Source of the DNA: Branchiostoma floridae
Lineage: Eukaryota; Chordata; Leptocardii; Amphioxiformes; Branchiostomatidae
Direction of reading: 5' to 3'
DNA: 38,145 nt
Assembly (NCBI RefSeq): GCF_000003815.2
Contig: NC_049983.1
Coordinates: forward strand, 13,475,855-13,513,999
Shown: piece after piece, positions 1-11,800 of the stretch
How positions within the stretch are numbered: the first letter of the stretch is position 1
Layout of the letters: each line of letters begins with the position of its first letter
Notes under the pieces: generated by a model
Told to the model about the DNA's origin: nothing
Seen by the model: only the letters and a program-made list of their open reading frames with translations
Database searches by the model: none
Position numbers and translations under genes: made by a program

Positions 1-214
1 GCTGCTGCTCCTGGAGTCCCTTCTGAAGTGGGGAGGGGTTGTGGATGAGTTAGACTTTGCTCAGCAGCTGGAGACGTACTGCAGGGTGGGGTTTCCTGAG
101 CTGGGGGACACGGAGGAGCCGCTGGTGGGGAACACCATCCAGAGGGTCCTGTCTGACCCCAGGTACCTGCAGGACCCACATGGAGCCGCTAGGAGGCTCT
201 GTCACAAAGTGGAG
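1..214 (+). CDS. ARH-family exon A (5' truncated by window)
   Basis: The frame is open from base 2 and ends at donor gtacag after 'CHKVE', phase 0. It codes for a Leu-rich helix followed by 'GFPELGD'. The upstream exon boundary is outside the window, so the exon may extend further 5'. Confidence 0.85.
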
Positions 215-2117
215 GTACAGTATATATGGTATGGTTCAGGATAGGATGTTTGACAGCACTGGTAAAAAAAATGAAGATCAAACAATTTAGAACAACCAGT
301 ACTGGAGTACGTTTGACCTAGCTTTAGCTAGCTTGCTATCCGTTTTCTTTCTGTTTTTATTGGGTGCTGAATAGGGCTATAGCAGAGAGAATGTGAATGC
401 TTTAAGTTAGGCATTTGCCATATTTCCATGTTTGATTTCAAAGTGAAGTCTTGTGTCTTAGTATTGACTACTTGTTGTATCTACTTGCAGGACCAAGATG
501 ATGTGCTGTTTGAGTACTGTGACAACAGCTGCCTGACCAGGACAGTAGTACTGGGAGTGCCACAGTTCCACGATCTCAAGGAGGTGTCAGCCAATGCCAT
601 CAGAATATGTAGAGCAACCCACCATGACCCTCGTTGCTTAGCAACTGCTGTTGTTCTCACAGCAACCATTGCACTCATGCTGCAGGTAAGGGTGGGGTTA
701 GGGTTGGGGTTTAAGGGAAAACCATACACCTTTAGCTAAGTTTCTTTGCAAAGGATTTTGATAGTGAATACTTTGATGATTAAGTAGATTGACTGCTGAA
801 ATGTGGATTACAGAGTTGGTATACTGATGATGCAAAAAAAATAAGACTGAATCACTATCATGTAAATTTATTGGATACCCTGTGTCGCTTTAAGGGGAGT
901 TATGACATCACCAAGGATGAATCCATGGAGGAACTACTTCAAGTTTCCATGGCAACAGGACGTCAACATCTGTCCAGACCGGCCCACCTGAAAGCCTTTG
1001 AACATTACTGTGGGCTCAGGGACTATCAGAGGTGAACACTGGTCTTCTCTGTAGTAGGCACCTCACAATGCTTATGTTCTATTCAGTGTCATCATGACAA
1101 ATAATACTTTTGGACCAAATTCCCTTACAAGTCCTTGTACCAGTATACACAATATCAACAAGCAAGCAAATTATAACTCATATTAACCTCATACATCACA
1201 TTAGCACTAACATAATTGTCCATACAAGACATGCATTTGCCAAGGAATCATGGATTCTACATGTACATGTTCTATCTTGCACACCCTTCAGCACATCCAG
1301 TCATCTACTGCCTGAGCATAACACAATACAACACACATGCCTCTACAGATCAGTAAGTTGTACATACAATCACAGAATAAGAGGAACGAACTTAGCCATA
1401 GCATGATAGTTTTAGCCATAACATAACATAACTTAAATTGATTTTAGCCATAACATATCTCATGTTAGTTTTGACTATCATACACTTCCATTTAGCAGGT
1501 GGTATGTCTTAAGTTTGTAGCTTTTGACTTGCAGTCTGATAAAGTATTTTATCCTCATGACTCATGAAGATAAAATCATGAATCATGAGATAACATAAGA
1601 AACATGTTGTTCAGGATCTTCTCTTTGATTGCACATAATGTATTGGAAACAAACTTATCCTCCCCCACCCCTGTAGCATTGAGGTGTGGGCCCCTCACCA
1701 GAACCAGATGACATTCTGCTTCAAGACACTGGCAGCTGGGCTGGTGGCCCTTAGGAGCAAACAGGACTTCAGGTCAGTCTTAGTGTACTGCTGATTATTT
1801 GTCGTCATTGTTTTACACAGTTGATACATATAGCATCATTCCTTCAATTTCCTTGGGTTTCTGTTGCATTTTAGGATTGCAGAATCTATGATGCGTGATT
1901 GTCACAAATGATATTCCCTTGCAGGTCTGCAATCACGGAGCTTGTGATGCTTGGAGGAGACAGTAACACCCATGCCTCTGTGACGGGTGCACTGCTGGGG
2001 GCCTATTGGGGTTACAGAGCGCTGCCCCATGATTGGCTGAATGACCTTCCTGAACCCCAGGCTTCCTTACTCAACACCAAAGCCAATGCCCTGTTGGACA
2101 TGATGGGAATTCCCTGA
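1..2117 (+). CDS. ADP-ribosylglycohydrolase family protein, 3' part of gene (5 exons, 5' end outside window)
   Basis: Members of the ARH/DraG fold remove ADP-ribose from proteins or small molecules using a binuclear Mg2+ site; the J1 crystallins of jellyfish are relatives. Five exons join in frame: 1-214, 491-685, 895-1031, 1677-1772 and 1925-2117. All junctions have GT-AG ends and phases 0, 0, 2, 2. Family marks seen are 'GFPELGD' in the first exon, 'RTVVLGVPQFHDL' followed by 'THHDPRC' in the second, and in the last 'GGDSNT' then 'GALLGA' and 'ALPHDWL', the usual C-terminal signature. The N-terminal half with the first metal ligands lies upstream of the window. The second Asp of the usual G-D-x-D-T metal motif is Asn here. 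The assignment to the family is firm; the exact subfamily and substrate are not known. It converges with the ERC gene. Confidence 0.9.
491..685 (+). CDS. ARH-family exon B
   Basis: The acceptor is ctacttgcag and the donor gtaagg; 195 bp, phase 0 on both sides. It contains 'LGVPQFHDL' and 'ATHHDPRC', segments characteristic of ADP-ribosylglycohydrolases of the J1-crystallin-like group. Confidence 0.9.
895..1031 (+). CDS. ARH-family exon C
   Basis: 137 bp, starting 'GSYDITKDE' and ending in phase 2 at donor gtgaac. The acceptor (tttaag) is weak, but the phase and continuous frame fit the neighbouring exons. Confidence 0.8.
1677..1772 (+). CDS. ARH-family exon D
   Basis: The acceptor ccctgtag lies in a strong pyrimidine tract and the donor is gtcagt; 96 bp, phase 2 in and out. 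It codes for a hydrophobic Ala/Leu-rich helix typical of the all-alpha ARH fold. Confidence 0.85.
1925..2117 (+). CDS. ARH-family terminal exon E
   Basis: The acceptor is cccttgcag and the stop is TGA at 2115-2117. It carries 'GGDSNTHASVTGALLGA', the metal/ADP-ribose site motif, and 'LPHDWL'. The position expected to be the second metal-binding Asp is Asn. Confidence 0.92.
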
Positions 2118-2378
2118 GAAACTATTGGGCATTGTAGGCAAACTCAGAAGGATAATGGGACATCATAGTGTTAAGAATACATGAATTTAGATCTCCTTTG
2201 TGAAACATTCTGCAAACTTGTCATGTTGCAGGTTGTGCCCTGAGGAGTTGTGGGTCATGTTAATAGGTGTGTGCCCAAGGACCAGGGGATGTTATGGGTC
2301 TACATGCCATCAATATAATATAAATGGGAGAAAAGAGGTATTCAGAACTATAACAAGATGGGCAAGGCAGGAAAATTA

Positions 2379-2384
2379 AATAAA
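2379..2384 (+). terminator. Poly(A) signal AATAAA
   Basis: This canonical hexamer lies 262 bp after the ARH-family stop codon, a normal 3' UTR distance. It is the first clear AATAAA downstream of the stop. Confidence 0.65.
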
Positions 2385-5300
2385 AGTACAGTACAGTGTA
2401 TACTTATTTGGTGATGTATTTCACCATTTTGAAGGTAAAGGGTTTGTGTGAAGGGTGATGACCAAACTGTCCTATCTTTTTTCCTGCAAGTAACAATCTG
2501 TTGGTGGACATAAGGTCTGCTAAATTCTTCTCAATCAGTTGTAACTATTTTAGGTTTAAGATGTGCCATTTTTGTTGACATCTTTGCATTGGTTGGATTT
2601 TAGAAATTTTATGTATATGTTTAGGACGCTATTCTATGAATAACAGGTGCAAGAATCTCAAGTCAATCCATCAGTATTATTGAAACTTAGATAGCATTGA
2701 GAATACTTGTAAATTATATCAGATATTTTTACAATTACAGTCATGTAGCATGGCTTGTTCATTAAGATATTTATAGCAAGCCTTGTATTATTTGTATCCT
2801 CAAGTACAACCGTCACATTTTGTGCAGATCTTACTGATCATTGTTAATCTGTTTACTCTGATACACCACTCATATGTTCTGATGTCAACAGTGAAATATG
2901 TCTGATATTGCTGGTTGATCCTATATTGCAGCGTTTGTTGTCAGATATTTGAAATGGAACCATAACAGTGAAACAGTGGAAACGTTATTTACTAGTCAAT
3001 GGTCTTATCCCCCGCATTCATGAAATGTATCCATGAGCGCAAGCACATGTACAATTTAGGTGCTAAGGTCAGAATCAGGTAAAAAAATTTACTTCTCTAT
3101 CTTGTAAGTGTTGGTGCAAGTGTATTCTCAATACATTTACTGCAAGATACTGTGTTAAAGGCATGTTTTATGTCATAGATATGCAGACCATACACTTGAG
3201 ATTCAGTGATATGGCTACAACATGCAGTCAACTCAAGCCCAATGTGCAATTTCCAAAATCTTTGTACAGGGGGCCGATCAGTCAAAGCAGTACTGGGAAC
3301 ACAATCTAGGACCTAGTGACAGAATAAATTTACACCAGATCCATGGCTTTTTAAGTCGACAAATCTACGCATGCACAAACACACATGGACACAAATGGTA
3401 CCAAAACACACTGATTCAGTAATTTCCCAGTTTTGGAGCCTGAGGTGTTTTTTTTTTTACTTTAACCTTAAATGGTAAATCTATTGATCAATTACAGTAC
3501 TGAATCAATCATTTTAGTACAAGTGGACTGAGTTGATGCATGTATCAAAAGCGACCTCTATTAGTTTGGTGCAGTACTGCATCACTCTGGAGTGCTGAAG
3601 CACAATTATATAGTATCCAACATTTACCTGATACTCTCCATTGTTTTCATGCCATGAGGCACATACCAGGGGTATAAATAACTCAAGAAACACACATCCC
3701 TGTAGTTTAATGAGGACGGCTGTATTTTCCACATCGCAACAAAGCATACATTCATCAAATATCACAATATTCTGCTGTCTGTAGCAACAACTTAAGCTTC
3801 TACAATAGGACTTAATGCTGTCTACTATAAATACATCTACACAAGCCAATGTTAGAGGCTTCTAAAACAACATTGGATTTGTATCTACATCCTAGGGCAA
3901 TATCATATCAACTGGTTATAACATTGCGATAGTGGGTAGATGTCAAAGCGTTAAAATCTGTCAAGGCCTGTACAATATATAATGTGGCTAGTTCATTACA
4001 ATTTACATATTACCATACATGAGAAGCAGTTGCATGAATAACATCAGTATCTGTGTGTAGTAACTTATGATAAAAAATACTTTGGCGCTTTCAGCCTGAT
4101 GGTACCGTAACTGTGTAAACCAAAATCTCTGCAGAAACTCATTGTTACAACTTAAAACGCCTCCATAAACAAGATGCAGAGGGTACATGTATCGTAACTT
4201 TTGTCAAAAGGGAACTTTGTAAACATATGAAAGCTTTAAAAAAAACTTACAGAGCAACTTTTAATGGTCATGGGCTTTCGGAAAGCCCTTTCTATATCAA
4301 CATCCTACACGTTTCTGTACAAGCCCCCTTTCCCTATGGTTCTATATCCTGTGGTTGAGAATATGCCAATTTTGTGTCAGTGATACGATTGAAGATACGA
4401 TTGGCTCATTAATTTTTTCTGACCAATCAAAGTGAATGCAACATTCTGGTCTAATCATACAATTACAGATATATGACTGGCGAATCATTTGATTTCACCA
4501 ATCAGCTTTGACAAGACACATCAGCACTAGCAAATGTACTGGCAACACTTGGTACATTGTCACATTACAAACACTTAACACAAAATTCAGCTTTGTACAA
4601 TTTTTCTACAAGACCTAGAATAAAATCCATCATCAGTGGATAAAAAACTTTTAACTCATTCTCCTGACTCTATTCTACTCTTGGGGTGGCACAGATATTT
4701 GTCAGTGGCATATGAGTTCCAGAAATAAACACAACTACTGTTTCCTCCATTCTGAACAATCGTGGTCTGATTTGATACATGGCTGTTGAGTTATTAAACC
4801 TTCCAAAACTCACTGTCATTCTTTACAATATCACGCGGTTGACAGTAATCACAACTAAATGAAGACTGAAAATGAGGCAGACATTTTCCTTGTAAGATCC
4901 ACTGGAAAACAAAATTGAGTTTCCCATAGCAGCACATCATGTGACTGTAGTCTGGCCAACCACAGCCTGTGCTACAGTACAGCTGTCCATCACTGGTCTC
5001 CATCTGTTTACCACATATCATGGCAAGACATAATCTTCTTGTTTGTTCTTCACGGTTTGTTCTCTTTTCCTTTTCCATGCAACATTCACAAGCATTTTGT
5101 TACCAATAGAATTTTTTCTGCACATTATACAGTACATATGATAAAGTATACAATAATGGCTTTTCATCTTGTCTAGTTCAAAGGGCTGTGTCAACTTGGT
5201 CGAGGGAAGAAAGACCTGAAATAATTGGCCAGATTTAGTCTTGTGACCTCCAAGGAGGACTGACTGGACAAGGGCACTTTTCTTTGCCCATTTGTTGAAA

Positions 5301-5693
5301 CTGAGCGAAGCTTGAAGGGCATTTGGACTATGCCTATCAAGATCAGGTTTGAATCTGTACAAATATAATCCTGTGTAAAGTGTGGAGTCTTCAGAACTAA
5401 TTTCAGATTCAATGCTGTATTGATGATAATTCTTCTGTGTGACAGTTTGTTACTGTTACAATCTAGCATCAGTCGACACCCAATATACGATATACATCTG
5501 CTGTGATGCCTTATAGAACTTGCAGGAGGCTGTCCATGGTGCTGACCATCTGGTGTTAGTTAAAACTCTATTCTGTCAACCAAAACTTGCTGGAGTACTT
5601 CCTCGCACACCACTACCATAAACTTCGTAAATAACCATCTTCTTCCAATGGATTACACTGACATGTGATGATCACATGATCATGTAGCCATCG
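2385..5693. other. Convergent intergenic / 3' UTR region
   Basis: I see no conserved coding sequence here. The part next to 5693 is the 3' UTR of the ERC gene long form. Open frames of up to 114 codons on the - strand (about 4794-5470) directly follow the ERC stop, overlap each other in different frames, and match no family I know. A possible - strand ATTAAA signal (TTTAAT on +) lies at 4260-4265. A small perfect hairpin (7-bp stem, 3-nt loop) is at 4272-4288. Confidence 0.6.
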
Positions 5694-5831
5694 TTACCCT
5701 GCGCCCTCCAATGCCATGACGACCCTCTCCAGTACGTCTGGATGGTGGTCTGCGATGCGCTGCAGCAGGGTGTCTGCATACAGCTGCAGGCTGGCATTGT
5801 CCTCCTCATGCCTGCGGTACTCCTCTAACAA
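5694..5831 (-). CDS. ERC: ERC long-form terminal exon: FIP-RBD-like Rab-binding helix and stop
   Basis: The acceptor is ctgttcccacag and the stop is TAA at 5694-5696; 45 codons plus stop. It codes for 'NASLQLYADTLLQRIADHHP', then 'DVLERVVMALEGAG'. It aligns with vertebrate 'NAELQEFANAILQQIADHCP' through 'VVNALEESS', the region of ELKS that binds Rab6 and resembles the Rab11-FIP Rab-binding domain. Confidence 0.95.
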   Translation of the reverse strand: MLEEYRRHEEDNASLQLYADTLLQRIADHHPDVLERVVMALEGAG

Positions 5832-8800
5832 CTGTGGGAACAGTGGGAGAAGGCTGGGATAAACAAGTGTTTACCTGAGGCAATACACAATATCAGCAGG
5901 TATGAGTACGAGACCATTAAATTATATGTTTATCTGCTTTTCCAGAACATTTTCCTGTACCACCTCTATTAGAGTATCAAACAATTTTCATGTAAATCCC
6001 AATCTTTCATCCTTTTTCCTGCAATGTGCTCAATGATGGAATAGCCATCAGAATACATCCAATCATTCATCAATGACATCAAGCTACATGTATGTAATCT
6101 TTACTTTCTGAGAAGTAAACATGTAACACGCAATTCCTATCTTCCCAATCCTATGCTTCTGTTCTGTCACGTCTGTCCCATCCCCTGCTGAGCTTACCTC
6201 ATTATAGTCCAGCTCCTTGAGTTTCTCCATGGAGCGGACCTCGTCCTGTTGTGTGCGCGGCAGCCCCTCCAGCAGAGTCTTGTCCTTCTCCAGACTGAGT
6301 GCCACCAGATGGTCGATGTACGCCTTCAGCTTCCGCTGTCCCTCCTGCAAGTCCTCCAGCATTCCCAGCAGCTGTGGGGGAGAAGGGCAGGTCTAATATG
6401 TACAACACACAGCATGTGTACTGGACCGCTGACAATATTCTTGGATCTACTTGGGTGAAACTCTTCACTATCAGTCAAGAGTGACTGTTCAATAGTTGAT
6501 GTTGTTTTAAACTTTCTTGTGCAAACAGGTAGTTTTTTATTAACTTAAGATCTTACTTGTTGAAACTCAACATGCTGTGTATGACTAAGAGTTGAATTGG
6601 TCTGTCATTTGGATGTCAAGTTACCAAACAAAGGGCTATCACTGATGTTGAATATCATTATTGCTATGTTAAAAATGAACAAAATCAAGAGCATGGTAGA
6701 GGAGAGGACAACTAGCTAGCTTGCAACAAATCTATGGATTTAACTCTACTTAAAGCATGCTAAAATAAATATTCTATCCAACTGAAAATTCCACTTGCAT
6801 TGAATTTCATTAAAAAATGTTTGAACACATATGAACAACATATCCAGAGATATGGTATTTGTAAATTACAAACTGAAAATTTCTTACAAATTCTGGATAA
6901 CAATACAAGTACATGACTACGCCCATTACGAAATACAAATGTACCTCAAAAATATATTGTTTGACATGAAAAACATCATCAAGTATTGCAACACAAAGAT
7001 GTAATGTATTGAAGAAACATTCAGTATAAAGCAAAAGATAGTGTTGTCTGAGATGGACATCATCTGACTGCTGTAATGTCAATGTACATATACATGTAGG
7101 GTACAGGACAGGAAAAGGAGAATGGAATGGCAAGAGGAAGAGTTGAATTATAATTCACCACCATGATTTTGACTTGTTCAAATACTAACAAACTCTGTTT
7201 TACTTCTTTCTTGAATTATTGGTATTTGTGTTATATTATTTATATCACAAACATTTATCGGGTTTGAATATTATGATGACAAATGTCTTGCTCTGTATAA
7301 CCTAGTCACAGTGTTGTGACAGCAATTATCCATGTTATTTTTTTCTTAAACTAAGATTCAATGACTAAACACTTACATAAATGTGAAGTGTGAATAGGGT
7401 AACATAAAAGTCAGAAAAAAAAAGAGTAAAACAAAGAGGGAATTCTTGTTATGGAAACAATCAACAATTTAGACAGACAGACAGACAGTCAGACAGACAG
7501 AACAAGATTAGAACTTTCAAATTCATAAGTAAAGAAAAAACTTGCCTGTGTATTTAACTTTGGTGACAACAGCAAAATCAGCATGAACCATATGGAACAA
7601 CAAAGGCAGGGAAAGTTGAACATGGGCAGTTAATAACTTGGGTCACATGTTAAGTTAATCAATGGTTACTGGTTTACTGTTATTATGTTAACAAGGTACA
7701 TGTATCCATGACCACAACAAAAAATGACATTGAAACAAAAACATGAATGGAGGACAATGGAAAATGTAACAAATTATGGATACATCAAAACTGTTACATG
7801 AAAAAAACATAAATAAACAAGTGTATGGGAACTGCACCGATTTTGAATTGGCTTGAAAATAATTTGCTGTTCTCCATTGCTATTGTTTGATACTACTGTC
7901 ATACGTCTTGCAAATGCATTGTCACAACAGCATCAACATAATAACTGGGAAGAACATTGTTTATGGCCAATACAAAATCAGTGAAGTGCTTCTTTAAGTA
8001 GTGTATGTTCTGTTAACACTAGACATTATAATAATTTTATCTCAGATTAATGTTTGAAATAAAACCTACCCTATAAAGGGTGTCAATCTGTGCTAGTTGT
8101 TGTTGCTATGCCCAAATGCCTTCCTCCTCCTCCTGCACATGCAGGGCGTGGTTTTCCATGGCAACATGATGTCATCACATGATGAGGTGGTTGCCATGGC
8201 AGCAGGCATGTTACCACGGTTGCAGGTGGAGGAAGAACCAGACTTGGTTAGTATATTAACTTGGTGTTATCGTATACTTGTTAAGCTAGGATAAGTAAGT
8301 AAGAAACAAAATCAACTCATGTATTAGGTGCTGGACAGTGAACACCAATAACAACAAATTCAGCCACAAGCTTGCTTCATCTGAAAATAAAAGCAAAGCA
8401 GAACAACAATATTTGATAACCAGGCACAAATATCAAAATGCAAAAATAAAAAATCATGATGCTGCCTAAAATTAACTGTTCAGAATAACTCAATTGGCAA
8501 GTTCCAAAACATGGTGTATATACCAAACATGATCATTGTAAAGGAGACAATGATGTTATGGGGAGTTTTTTAAGTCACTTCAACTTTCAAGAGGAGTCTA
8601 GCACAATGATTCATTCAATATGCACATAAAGCAGATGTCACCCATGTTTCTTACCATTTTATACAACCATTAAAGAAGTAAGAAGTACACAGGCAAGCTT
8701 ACATGGTACAGTTCTCATTCCCTGAATAGCATGTGCAAGCTCTTATTCCCAACACTATGTGCATTAGGTGCAAATCTAAACAATCTCAACAATTGAAAAT

Positions 8801-11800
8801 ACTCCCGTTTTGATGATTTACCATGAAGAAAAAGAGCTGTGTTAGTAAAAGGTTAGTAGGACATTGTAAAAAGCTGCCAACATCAAGATGCACCGATTTG
8901 TGCAATAAACTACAGGCATTCGAGAGGAGAGGTTAGTGGTTAAATTGTCTGACCAGGTATGTGTATAACTGGTAGAACCAGCATTGAATGCCTCTTTCTT
9001 TTCAGTTCCTTTTTCTATCTGTCACACTAAGCACCCCTAACCATTGTCACCAGTGAGCGATCCAACATCAACCACAACCTAAGATGGTCCTTTTGTTTGG
9101 TTTGCAAAAGAGATGTGATTGACTATGGATCACTTCAAATCCTCAATACTATGGCACCTTGTGAAGTGGAACATACCTTGCTGTATCTACAAATTTTACC
9201 TTAGGAGAAGCAAGATCAGAGGGTGATAGAAGCTCTGTCGCTGAGGGCGATAAGAGGTCTGTCGCTGAGGTTATGGGGCCTTGATCACATGATGGAGAAG
9301 CTATGGGGCCTTTCTGTAAGTGCTTTGTCCATATGCAAGCAAAAGGACAACAAGAAGAGAAGCCTTTAGTTGGGGACGGCTTTGGGACCAGTAGCAGGAG
9401 AGAGATTAGAGGCACTGCATGCAGAACGCCACTTAAATTTCAAATAAACACAAACTGGAAAGGGAACACTCCATAGCTACTTTGACTCTTTATTAGTTTC
9501 AGCATAAGTCAACGGCATGGCAATTTTTATCAACTGGTCAGCATAGACAAAAAATACTGTCTAGACATCAAAGGAACATTTCTTACTGAAAAAAGTTTTT
9601 TTTTCTAGAAGTTTAATGTTTTGAATATCATTTCAAATAGAAGTTAGAGGAAACTTGGCTGGTAAAAAAACTTGAAGGCATTTATCCCTAGAATTGTAAG
9701 GATATTACCAGTTACATAACAAAGTCTAATTCAATTAAACAATTTAAGAAACTACAATTATTAAGAGTTTAAGAAGAGGAAGTCTAGCCTACAAGTATCA
9801 CCATGGTTACCTCTGTATCTGTTACCAGGGTAATGATTGGACACTCCTGGTCTGAGGGGAGTTCTCTTTTCTTGGTAGCACAGAAATGGGGTAGGAAATT
9901 AAGTTTTTACCACATTGCAAGGTTTAGTGATAAATTGTGTACATTGTATTGGACTATTTAGAAGTTTAGAGGTATATCTAATTATCATGCAGAAGTATTT
10001 GATCATTGAGATTGTTGAACAAACTGAAGTCACAAAGCTTTATAAGATCTTCTATATGTGCAAGAAAAGTTCATTCAAAAGGTGTTCAATTTCACCATAC
10101 AAAACCAGAAAATGTTTACCTTTTCACTGCTTTGATCATTTAAGGGCATATCCACATTGGGCAAAGGGGTTGGGCTAGGGGAGGGGGGTTTGTCCTTCAT
10201 TTAATGCAGCAGAGAAAAAGGAAAGCACTTAACAGTTGACATGGCTGTTATTACTCAATGTTGGTCCTGTTTTGACAAAATGTCTGTGTAACCTGCTGAA
10301 AACACCTCCAGCTGGCCTCAAAACTACAGAAATGTCAGTAATAACAATAAATAACCTTAGTATTCCTTTCTCACATTCTACAAGAATATCGCAAATATCA
10401 GCTAACGCCTTTACATTAATCCTGTTGAAAAATATGTCTCATTAAAACATTCACTAAAATGTAACACTGTTGCCTGCTAATTGACCTTGGCCTACATCAT
10501 ATGACCTCACCTGATCAGGGGAGGGGCCCTGTCCATCAGTAACGGAAGATCCGTTCATTTCTTCATCAAAGTTGTCGTGCATCAGTTTAATGCGGTTCTG
10601 GTTCTGTAAGGGAAAATCTCCATGAGTTCTGCAAATACACTGTGGATGTCTCTGGTATCGACAGTTAAGATATTCCACAAGATATGTTTCATTTTCCTGT
10701 GACTTGCAGTCCATAGCAAAATGACTGTCCACACTGGGAAAGCATTCAACAAACACACTATGATATAAACCTTGACCAAAATCTTATACAGTCAACTTTG
10801 TTCAATATGAAATGATTCCTCTAATACCCACTGCATTAGACTTCAAGTCTATTTGCAGCAGACATTATATCTTCATGTACCTTCGGTAACACACATTGAC
10901 ATGCAACCATCCTTAACCACACCTGTTGTTTCAGTTGTTGTACAAACTGGTCCTTTTCCCTCTTCAGCGCTGCCACATCATCAATCGTCTTCTTCTTCTT
11001 GGAGGAGGAGAGTTCCAACAGGGCGATGTTGGCATCTTTCTCACTGATGGCTGCCAGCAGCGCCTCCTGTCTGTTTATTCAAGAGCAACAACATTCACAA
11101 CTTTATGCAAATATTGTCTGTCAGGGTATAGAGCTCCCTTCCTGCTGTTTACTGAAATACATACACATGTTGCAGAGGAAATCTGAAAAGTCTAGCCTTA
11201 CAGTTTGTTAAAGTATGAATCCTAATCATACAGCTTCTATCTTCACATCAATCATAGCAAATGAGCAGCCCTCCTGTTGTCCTGTGACATACAAGACTGG
11301 TAGCCTCTCCATGCACAATTAGACAGGAGAATCAGCTGTCAGGTCATATTTTACAGGCATCGACAGAAAAAGTCCTTCCTGCTGAGGTAGCAGCCCGCTG
11401 CCAAATCCCCTCACTCTCAGTACTACCCCATGAAGGTTAATGAAGAAGAAAGCGAAGACATGTCTTACTTCATCTCCATAACTTCCAGCAACTGTTTTTT
11501 CCTGTCGGCACGTAGCTGGGCCAGACGGTCCTCCTTCTCCTGCAGGCTGAGTGATGTGGACGCCAACTTGGCATTGGTGGCCTGAAGGTGCTTCTTCATT
11601 CTCTCAATCTCCTGTGTCAGTTCTTCAACCTTCAGTGGGCGTTGGTGGCCTGAAGGTGCTTCTTCATTCTCTCAATCTCCTGTGTCAGTTCTTCACCTTT
11701 CAGCTTATTAGCAAAAGTTATTGTATAGAATGAAAAAGTTTTAGGAGTCTATCACTGACTTGTTTAGTTTAATCAAAAATCTATACCAACTGACATGAAG

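Noticed and set aside
3097-3849. Short open frames on both strands between the two genes
   Set aside because: Length and composition are as expected by chance in AT-rich DNA; no family match.
4794-5470. Overlapping - strand open frames of 92-114 codons after the ERC stop
   Set aside because: They lie in the 3' UTR, overlap in different frames, have no recognisable motif and no splice sites consistent with a gene.
9811-9846. 36-bp possible microexon on - ('ECPIITLVTDTE')
   Set aside because: Splice dinucleotides are present, but there are alternative overlapping donors and no coding bias; too weak to list as a feature.
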